From positions 1 to 10,769 of the forward strand of contig DMLH01000037.1 in NCBI GenBank assembly GCA_003453435.1: a DNA stretch of 10,769 nt, written 5' to 3'. The position numbers were made by a program, and so were the translations under genes. The stretch comes from Clostridiales bacterium. Lineage in GTDB: Bacteria; Bacillota; Clostridia; Christensenellales; UBA1242. The notes under the pieces were generated by a model. The model worked only from the letters and a program-made list of their open reading frames with translations. It did not search any database and was not told the DNA's origin. Of this stretch, positions 1 to 4,819 are shown in pieces. Position 1 is the stretch's first letter. Every line of letters starts with the position of its first letter.

Positions 1-2
1 GT

Positions 3-572
3 TATGATTTAGACCAAAATAACGCCTACAGTGTAAGATTTAAGCACGATGACGTAATTCGTGAATATAAAATTTATATTTTTTATGTGGAAGACCCTAA
101 CAGCGAAATTGTTGTTTTGAATTATGATTTAAATGGTGGAGTTAATTCTCCACAAAACTTAAAGAGAGACCTTATTTCTAATAGCAAAAATATTGAATTG
201 TATGAGCCAACTCGTGAAGGATATGAATTTAAGGGCTGGTATACATCTCCAACATTTGAAGAAAACAGTAAATTAAACGTTATAAATGACAAATATGTTT
301 TAAAAAATAGTGATGTAATACGTTATGATACCAACACCGTTGGGTATCAATCAAGTTTTAATCAAATTGTTAAAAAAAGTAATGTATCATTTTTATATGC
401 TAATTGGGAAAAGATTGAAGAAGTGCAACCTGATATTATCGATGAAGACGAGAACTCTGGTGGGGTGGCGGTTTTAATTGTGCTTGTAAGTTTTGGTTTT
501 GTTGTTGGTTTAATTGCAACAGTAAGCATTGTTCAAGTTTTTAAAAGCCACAGGATTTACAGAGTAAGATAA
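3..572 (+). CDS. Surface protein with InlB-type repeat, C-terminal end (5' truncated)
   Basis: The reading frame is open from the first bases of the window, so this is the last 189 residues of a larger protein. A GTG at 87 is the first possible start inside the window, but the open frame before it shows it is internal. Residues of the form VVLNYDLNGG, then EPTREGYEFKGWYTS, and finally YANW match the Listeria-Bacteroides (InlB B-type, Flg_new) repeat, a small beta-rich module of secreted and surface proteins. One copy is visible and more may lie upstream. After a short acidic linker (IIDEDENSGG) there is one hydrophobic segment of about 25 residues and a basic tail (KSHRIYRVR). This fits a type I membrane protein anchored at its C-terminus with the repeat outside; there is no LPXTG motif. 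The gap to the next gene is 62 bp. The fold assignment is firm; the function (adhesion or envelope interaction) is inferred only from the family. Confidence 0.8.
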   Translation, partial: YDLDQNNAYSVRFKHDDVIREYKIYIFYVEDPNSEIVVLNYDLNGGVNSPQNLKRDLISNSKNIELYEPTREGYEFKGWYTSPTFEENSKLNVINDKYVLKNSDVIRYDTNTVGYQSSFNQIVKKSNVSFLYANWEKIEEVQPDIIDEDENSGGVAVLIVLVSFGFVVGLIATVSIVQVFKSHRIYRVR

Positions 573-597
573 CTATAAATATTTTTATCATAATTAC

Positions 598-625
598 ACA
601 AAATCTATTTGTAAATAAATTTTGT
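598..625 (+). other. AT-rich inverted repeat directly upstream of the vanW-like ribosome binding site
   Basis: ACAAAAT (598-604) is an exact inverted repeat of ATTTTGT (619-625), and the right arm ends at the base before the AGGTGA ribosome binding site (626-631). Inside is a short second pairing (ATT at 607-609 with AAT at 614-616). The stem is all A/T except one pair, so any RNA hairpin would be weak. It could tune access to the ribosome binding site, or be chance in AT-rich DNA. Confidence 0.25.
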
Positions 626-634
626 AGGTGAATT

Positions 635-2056
635 ATGAAAAAATTAAAATTAACAGTTGCACTGTCTTTATTTGCTTTGACGTTTATAATGGTTATTTCC
701 GGCATTATTATTGGTGTGGTGGAAGATAGAAACACATTTTCGGGCAATATTTACATAAATGGCAATAACGTTAGAGGCTACACGGTTGAGCGGGCAACAA
801 AAGTTGTGGAGGATGGCATCAAAAGCAAAATTAACGGCATCAATATCAACATTAAGTATGGCGACAAGGTTTGGACTTTTGATGAGTCTGATTTTGAAGT
901 TGATGATGCTGTTAAAAATGTTGTCTCAACCGCTTTTAAAAACAATAAGTTTAGTAATAAAGATTTAATCAACATGGTTACGGAAAGAAAGGATAATTTT
1001 ACAACCTCTGTTTTTGATATTTTTAAAGATTTTGACAAAAAGATTGATAATATCATTGATGAGATTGAAGTCGAACCTCAAAATGCAACTGTAAGTTTCC
1101 AGCCCGACCAAAAACAAATGTTTGTTATAACTCCAGAGGAAAATGGTATTGAAGTGGATAAACAAGCTTTGTTAAATGACCTTAAAAGCCAATTTTCTGT
1201 GTCAAAAAGCATTGATATTGATGTTAAAACAAAAACAATTGAACCACAAATTAAAGCCAATTATTTTGATGATAAACTTTCGCTGCAGTCCAAGTTTTCA
1301 ACAAGCATCAAAAACAGTCAGGCGGGCAGAAGAAACAATGTGACTGTGGCACTTAAAAAAATCAATGGAACAGTAGTCAAACCAAACGAAATTGTAAGTT
1401 TCAATAGGTTAACCTCTCCGCAAGATGCAAGTGGCGGTTATCAAAATGCAATAATAATTTTAAACGGCGTGTATACAAATGGCATGGGTGGCGGTATTTG
1501 CCAGGCAAGCACAACTCTTTACAATGCTTTGGTTCTTGCAAACCTAGAAATTGAAGAAGTTCACAAGCACACAATTCCGGTGCACTATGTTGAGCATGCG
1601 TTAGATGCAATGATTAGCGATGGTTATGCCGATTTAATTTTTAAAAATACGAGCAATGACGATATTTATATCAAATCATTTGTAAAAGGCGATGATGCTG
1701 TTGTTGAAATATATGGCAAAAGTTTGCCAGATGGCGTAACAATAAAAAGGGTGGCAGAGGAAACCACAATACCACATAATGGTGATAAAGTGATTGTCGA
1801 TGTTAACGGTGAATATGCAAACAAAGTGCTATACAAAGGCGAATATTACAGACTTAAATGGCCAGAACAAGGCTACGACACAACGGCATACAAAGAATAT
1901 TACAAAGGCGATAAACTTATAAAGAGAGAGGAAATTCGTCACGAAACATATCAGCCACAGCAAGGCATTGTAATTGAAGGAGCGCAGGAACTACCAGAAG
2001 GTTTTGTGTTGCCAGAGCAAGACGTAACAATTTACCCACCACAAAGCGAGCAGTAA
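635..2056 (+). CDS. VanW-family cell-envelope protein
   Basis: This 473-residue protein starts at an ATG with a well placed AGGTGA (626-631). Residues about 7-29 are a hydrophobic signal anchor, so the rest should lie outside the membrane. Residues about 38-210 resemble two copies of the peptidoglycan-binding-4 module, with the typical pattern ITPEENGIEVDKQAL in the second. Residues about 218-362 form the VanW domain, shown by the conserved GGGICQASTTLYNA stretch near residue 286 and by DLIFKNTSND. The C-terminal 110 residues look G5-like, with the usual RHETYQPQQGIVIEG ending, then a Pro-rich tail. Family variations are NEIVSFN for the usual PGe-SFN, and HALDAM where most members have a GlDAT-like run. 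VanW proteins are widespread in Bacillota; their exact activity is unsettled, and the name comes from vancomycin gene clusters. No van genes are near, so this is probably a housekeeping envelope protein rather than a resistance factor. Confidence 0.93.
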   Translation: MKKLKLTVALSLFALTFIMVISGIIIGVVEDRNTFSGNIYINGNNVRGYTVERATKVVEDGIKSKINGININIKYGDKVWTFDESDFEVDDAVKNVVSTAFKNNKFSNKDLINMVTERKDNFTTSVFDIFKDFDKKIDNIIDEIEVEPQNATVSFQPDQKQMFVITPEENGIEVDKQALLNDLKSQFSVSKSIDIDVKTKTIEPQIKANYFDDKLSLQSKFSTSIKNSQAGRRNNVTVALKKINGTVVKPNEIVSFNRLTSPQDASGGYQNAIIILNGVYTNGMGGGICQASTTLYNALVLANLEIEEVHKHTIPVHYVEHALDAMISDGYADLIFKNTSNDDIYIKSFVKGDDAVVEIYGKSLPDGVTIKRVAEETTIPHNGDKVIVDVNGEYANKVLYKGEYYRLKWPEQGYDTTAYKEYYKGDKLIKREEIRHETYQPQQGIVIEGAQELPEGFVLPEQDVTIYPPQSEQ

Positions 2057-2101
2057 ACTTTTGAAAATGCAAATCATATTAAAAAACGTAAATTTTGCCT
2101 G

Positions 2102-2130
2102 TTGACATTTTGTTTTAACTATGATATAAT
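2102..2130 (+). promoter_or_regulatory. Strong sigma-A type promoter with extended -10, very short leader
   Basis: A perfect TTGACA (2102-2107) is followed, after exactly 17 bp, by a perfect TATAAT (2125-2130). TG at 2122-2123 adds an extended -10. The predicted transcription start is near 2137, the first base of GTAGGTGA, the ribosome binding site of the gene starting at 2148. The untranslated leader would be only about 11 nt, so the transcript would begin essentially at its own ribosome binding site. Confidence 0.85.
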
Positions 2131-2147
2131 TTTGCCGTAGGTGAAAT

Positions 2148-2741
2148 ATGAAAAAAATTTATATGATATGGGATGAAAATTGGGGCAATACAGGAATATT
2201 TTTTGACGACGAGAAAGTTGCTAAAGAATTTTGCGAGTTAAAGAACAATCGTTATCGTATTGGTTCTGAAGCGCATTATAATTATCTAGTTAAGTCAATG
2301 GATTTTTATAATTCTATGGAAGACTATAAAATCAGCCAAAAAAAATATTATAAACACGAATTAAAAGTTGCTATTAAAGGTTTAAAAGAGAGTATTGAAG
2401 AAATTGAAAGTAACAATTTTTATTTTTATGTAGACCTTGATGATGGAAGTTGTAATGGATATCATATAAGCTGTAATTTAAAAAAATTTGAGGAAATACT
2501 TAATAATTTTAGAGAAGAGCACTATACAGTTCGCACTTTTAGTTCTGAATATTATGATACAGAGACTATTTATTTATCAAAAAAAGACTTGCCAAAAATT
2601 AAAAAAGCTTATAAAGAAGCTAAAAAAGAATTAAATCATATGAAAACAACTCTTATAAAATATCAAAAAGAGTTTGTTGAATTATGTGGAAGTGAAAAGC
2701 AAACAGCAAAAAAGGCTGAAGAAAAGGAATTAACAAAATAG
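2148..2741 (+). CDS. Hypothetical lysine-rich protein with C-terminal helical region
   Basis: I do not recognise this 197-residue protein. It starts at an ATG three bases after AGGTGA (2139-2144) and is driven by the strong promoter at 2102-2130. It has no signal peptide or membrane segment, so it should be cytoplasmic. Features are an N-terminal strand-like stretch (KKIYMIWDENWGN) followed by a helical start (DDEKVAKEFCELKNN). A Lys/Glu-rich helical stretch covers about residues 70-90, and a central stretch reads FYFYVDLDDGSCNGYHISC. A long charged, coiled-coil-like helix fills about residues 147-197. The opening, in which a short strand precedes a helix around residues 20-33, is common in small regulatory or phage-type orphans, but nothing specific follows from that. 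It ends in TAG, converges on the next gene and shares a terminator with it. The gene looks single and strongly transcribed. Confidence 0.75.
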   Translation: MKKIYMIWDENWGNTGIFFDDEKVAKEFCELKNNRYRIGSEAHYNYLVKSMDFYNSMEDYKISQKKYYKHELKVAIKGLKESIEEIESNNFYFYVDLDDGSCNGYHISCNLKKFEEILNNFREEHYTVRTFSSEYYDTETIYLSKKDLPKIKKAYKEAKKELNHMKTTLIKYQKEFVELCGSEKQTAKKAEEKELTK

Positions 2742-2747
2742 TTATAT

Positions 2748-2773
2748 AAAAATAAGGGTTGCCCCTTATTTTT
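2748..2773. terminator. Bidirectional intrinsic terminator between convergent genes
   Basis: AAAAATAAGGG (2748-2758) pairs perfectly with CCCTTATTTTT (2763-2773) around the loop TTGC. The G/C pairs sit at the loop and the A/T tracts at the base, so the T-run follows the hairpin on either strand. It serves the + gene ending at 2741 and the - gene ending at 2772, whose stop codon overlaps the stem by two bases. Confidence 0.85.
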
Positions 2774-3437
2774 AGTTTTCTAGTTTTTCCAATTCATTAT
2801 GGCTAATAATTTTGCCTTCTTTTTTTGAAAAATGTTCCAAAATCTGTAGCATATAGCCTTTGTATAACTTTTTGCTACCTTCTGCATAACTATCAGTTTC
2901 GTATTTACCACTTAAAAAGTGAAAGTCATAGTCAATATCAAATTTCTTAATTCCATTTTTTACAATTTGTATAAATTCTTCATCGGATATGGCATTTGAG
3001 TTTGTTAAATAGCAACAGCCATCACCAATTATCATAGGGTTTATAATCAAATTAAACCTGCAATAAGATTTGGCATCTTCATTGGTATAAATTTGTAATT
3101 TATCTATGTTTGAAATTTGCTTTAAAGCGTTATCAAAATTGTAATAGTATGCGTTATCAAGATTAAAATAATATTCTTTATTAAAATTGTAATGGTATTT
3201 ATTATTAAACTTTGCAGATTTATAGAATAAATGCAATTTGTTGACATCATTATTCCTTAAGCAATTCTTTTTAAGTAATTCAATAGTTATATAATCAAAA
3301 ATCAAAAACTTTTTAAAATTACTTTTAGAGTCTTTAAAAACTTCTCTACAATTTACAACGTCAATTAAAAATGCTTTATATGGGCAATTTCTTTTTTGCG
3401 CTTCTTTAAACAAATCAAAATATTCTTCATGACTCAT
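2772..3437 (-). CDS. Hypothetical protein with Tyr/Asn-rich octapeptide repeats
   Basis: I cannot assign this 221-residue protein. It has no signal peptide or membrane segment. A hydrophobic strand near the N-terminus ends in FLIDVVNCR (residues 23-31), and a second such segment leads to IIGDGCCYL (136-144). This spacing faintly recalls SatD-like or nucleotide-cyclase-like folds, where an early Asp and a later GD sit on neighbouring strands, but the match is too weak to name. Residues 81-104 are three tandem eight-residue units: YHYNFNKE, YYFNLDNA and YYYNFDNA. The C-terminal quarter is mostly helical and charged. The start ATG has no Shine-Dalgarno sequence, but a promoter (3459-3488) sits just upstream. 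The gene lies between a convergent orphan and the DnaA-box cluster. It is Asn/Tyr/Lys-rich and unlike the housekeeping genes to its right, which would fit an accessory gene; that is inference. Confidence 0.7.
   Translation of the reverse strand: MSHEEYFDLFKEAQKRNCPYKAFLIDVVNCREVFKDSKSNFKKFLIFDYITIELLKKNCLRNNDVNKLHLFYKSAKFNNKYHYNFNKEYYFNLDNAYYYNFDNALKQISNIDKLQIYTNEDAKSYCRFNLIINPMIIGDGCCYLTNSNAISDEEFIQIVKNGIKKFDIDYDFHFLSGKYETDSYAEGSKKLYKGYMLQILEHFSKKEGKIISHNELEKLEN
3126..3197 (-). repeat. Three tandem 24-bp units coding an octapeptide repeat
   Basis: Within the - strand orphan gene, residues 81-104 form three units of eight: YHYNFNKE, YYFNLDNA and YYYNFDNA. Tyr is fixed at position 1, an aromatic or Leu at position 5 and an acid or Asn at position 6. 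The DNA copies are degenerate; the best matching pieces are AAAATTGTAATAGTAT and AAAATTGTAATGGTAT on the + strand, 48 bp (two units) apart. The stretch just before it (KSAKFNNK) may be a fourth, decayed unit. Confidence 0.6.
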
Positions 3438-3458
3438 AATTATACTTTAGTTAATTGG

Positions 3459-3488
3459 AGTATATAACATATACATTGATAATGTCAA
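3459..3488 (-). promoter_or_regulatory. Promoter of the - strand orphan gene
   Basis: On the - strand a perfect TTGACA (3483-3488) precedes two overlapping -10 choices. One is TATATA (3461-3466) at 16 bp, with TGT before it as an extended -10. The other is TATACT (3459-3464) at 18 bp. Transcription would start about 15-20 nt before the ATG at 3437. The short leader has no Shine-Dalgarno sequence. Confidence 0.65.
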
Positions 3489-3621
3489 TAGCTTATTTTT
3501 AAGTACAATTCTATAAGAAATGTGATATAAATTTTATTATATTTTATGCAATTTTATTTAAAAATTACGAATATATCCACAAAATAGTCAGGTTGTCCAC
3601 ACAAAAGTAGGTGAATTACTA

Positions 3622-3711
3622 TTGAAAATCAGTCTCAAAAATATAATTAATAAACTTAAAATGTGGATAAATAGCCATAAAAATGTGGATAAGTGGATAA
3701 CTTTTGAATAA
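3622..3711 (+). CDS. Possible 29-residue micro-ORF with good ribosome binding site, inside the DnaA-box region
   Basis: AGGTGA (3609-3614), in the same GTAGGTGAATT context that precedes the vanW-like gene, stands 7 nt before a TTG that opens a 29-codon frame ending in TAA. The peptide begins MKISLKNIINKLKMWI and would form a basic amphipathic helix, then runs through the DnaA boxes (encoding WINSHKNVDKWI). The ribosome binding site is the only real argument for it; the TTG start and the coincidence with the boxes argue against. I see no clear promoter for it. It may be a relic, a leader peptide, or nothing. Confidence 0.2.
   Translation: MKISLKNIINKLKMWINSHKNVDKWITFE
3662..3700 (-). repeat. 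Core DnaA-box array: three GTGGATAA copies
   Basis: On the + strand GTGGATAA occurs at 3663-3670, 3685-3692 and 3693-3700. The last two abut head to tail. The first two are full DnaA boxes on the - strand (TTATCCACA), and the third lacks only the final base. Copies are spaced 22 bp and 8 bp. Closely spaced boxes in one orientation, next to AT-rich DNA, are the arrangement that loads a DnaA filament at origins. Confidence 0.7.
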
Positions 3712-3879
3712 AAATGCATTTTTCTATGTATATTTAAACAAAATTCATAATTATACATACAATTTTATAAATATGATTGTGTGTACAAGTGGAAATCTTT
3801 TTTTACTGCTTAAAAAAGTGCGAAAACTCGTCTTGTTTAAATGTGGAAATGCTTTTTTTAATGTGTATAACTTTTGTTT

Positions 3880-4551
3880 TCACTCATAAATATTCAAAGA
3901 ATCATTAAAACTAAATCTGTCAACAAGTATAGAAGATGATAGTATCAAAACCATAAGTGATATTCCTGCCCAAACATCGCTAAAGTAGTGCACACCTAAG
4001 TAAATTCTTGCAAAACTCATAAAAAAGCAAAATAGGGTTATAAAAATTGTTAGTAGTATCTTAATTGGGTCTTTTTTAATATACTTAAAACTTAAAAATG
4101 CAAGTGACAAATAAAACACATTGGCAGTTTGTGAGTGGCCACTAGGGAAAGAACTACTTGTTGGCATTGAGTAAAACAGGGTTGGTTCGGTCAAAAAGTA
4201 TCCTTCTGGCCTTGCTCGCACAACTGTAAGTTTTATTATTAAATTTAAAGCCGCACTTATAAATGTTAATATTGTGACAGGAATACCAAGTTTTTTTCTA
4301 CTAGGCAATATTAAAAGAATTATGCAAAAAACTGCAATTGTTGGGGTTTCACCCAAGTAAGACAAAATCACAAACAAATAATCCGCAAATCGCACTCGGT
4401 GATTATAAAAAAAGATTGAAATTTGATTGTCAAATGTATTTAAACCTTCGTTTTTTGTACAAACTAAAATTAGCAAAAAAGAAAAAACAATAGCTGATAG
4501 AATTATTATTATAATGTTCCAAAAATTTTTAAGATATCTACTATTTTTCAT
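3880..4551 (-). CDS. PAP2-family membrane phosphatase
   Basis: This 223-residue integral membrane protein has about six hydrophobic segments (roughly residues 12-31, 58-82, 90-106, 144-158, 163-180, 193-210). All three phosphatase motifs are present: K107...R114-P115 (KLTVVRARP), P136-S-G-H139 (SSFPSGHS), and R182...H188...D192 (ARIYLGVHYFSD). Ala181 replaces the usual Ser of motif 3, a common variation. The catalytic pair should be H139 and H188, acting at the outer face of the membrane. Family members dephosphorylate lipid phosphates: phosphatidic acid, phosphatidylglycerol phosphate, or undecaprenyl pyrophosphate in cell-wall lipid recycling. The last fits the envelope genes around it but is inference. 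It ends on TGA, the only such stop I found. No Shine-Dalgarno sequence precedes the ATG, and the nearest -10-like sequence on this strand is TAAAAT at 4567-4572. Confidence 0.92.
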   Translation of the reverse strand: MKNSRYLKNFWNIIIIILSAIVFSFLLILVCTKNEGLNTFDNQISIFFYNHRVRFADYLFVILSYLGETPTIAVFCIILLILPSRKKLGIPVTILTFISAALNLIIKLTVVRARPEGYFLTEPTLFYSMPTSSSFPSGHSQTANVFYLSLAFLSFKYIKKDPIKILLTIFITLFCFFMSFARIYLGVHYFSDVWAGISLMVLILSSSILVDRFSFNDSLNIYE

Positions 4552-4737
4552 ACAATAGTTTTGTGTATTTTAAATTAAATTAAACATAAAACAGTGTATA
4601 TGCTTTGCTATTCAATTTTATTAAATAATTGTTTTGCTTATGTTTTTATTTGAATGCTCGAATTATTATTTCATAGGCGTTATTTGTTTAAAAAACGGTA
4701 AAATGTATTATTATTCTATAAAAGCTTACAAAAAAAC

Positions 4738-4767
4738 TTGATTTAATGTTTTTATATATAGTAAAAT
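4738..4767 (+). promoter_or_regulatory. Possible promoter of the CvpA-like gene
   Basis: TTGATT (4738-4743) and TAAAAT (4762-4767) lie 18 bp apart, about 50 bp before the ATG at 4820. A second -10-like TATAAC at 4786-4791 lacks a clear -35. The whole divergent gap 4552-4819 is AT-rich, with no other gene or strong hairpin that I can see. Confidence 0.4.
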
Positions 4768-4819
4768 GTTTATATACAAGTGCAGTATAACAAAATAAAT
4801 GTTTTTTGGAGGGTTATAT

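Larger units (their letters stand above)
3573..3870. other. DnaA-box cluster in a 442-bp gene-free region (candidate replication origin or DnaA regulatory site)
   Basis: The gap 3438-3879 holds six sequences close to the DnaA box TTATCCACA. Read on the + strand are ATATCCACA (3573-3581) and TTGTCCACA (3593-3601), each 8 of 9. Read on the - strand are two perfect boxes (3662-3670 and 3684-3692), one at 8 of 9 (3692-3700), and TTATACACA (3862-3870), which fits the relaxed TTWTNCACA form. The left pair faces the right group, as often seen in bacterial origins, and AT-rich DNA lies on both sides (3500-3570 and 3701-3780). Against a true origin, dnaA, dnaN and rpmH are not in the window, and the genes at 1-2741 point toward the cluster. 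A secondary DnaA-binding cluster, or an origin separated from dnaA, are both possible. The rest of the gap holds only the - strand promoter, one possible micro-ORF and A/T runs. Confidence 0.6.

Noticed and set aside
635..2056. Vancomycin-resistance role for the VanW protein
   Set aside because: No vanS/R, vanH, ligase or VanX/Y genes are present; VanW-domain proteins are common in Bacillota without resistance.
2772..3437. Naming the orphan as a SatD-like or nucleotide-cyclase-like protein from IDVVNCR and IIGDG
   Set aside because: Only two short patches agree, the catalytic GDEF-type surroundings are missing, and the central Tyr/Asn repeats do not fit; kept only as a remark.
3880..3882. 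TGA stop of the PAP2 gene as a hint of TGA-as-Trp recoding
   Set aside because: The genes translated use TGG for Trp with no internal TGA, the PAP2 protein is full length at this stop, and read-through would give only low-complexity sequence.
3704..3889. 61-codon + strand frame starting with TTG in the gap and overlapping the end of the PAP2 gene
   Set aside because: No ribosome binding site, a TTG start, low-complexity Phe/Asn/Tyr-rich product of AT-rich DNA, and overlap with the 3' end of a convincing gene on the other strand.
4582..4645. Dyad AAACATAA / TTATGTTT in the divergent gap
   Set aside because: Eight A/T-rich pairs with arms 48 bp apart are expected by chance in DNA of this composition.
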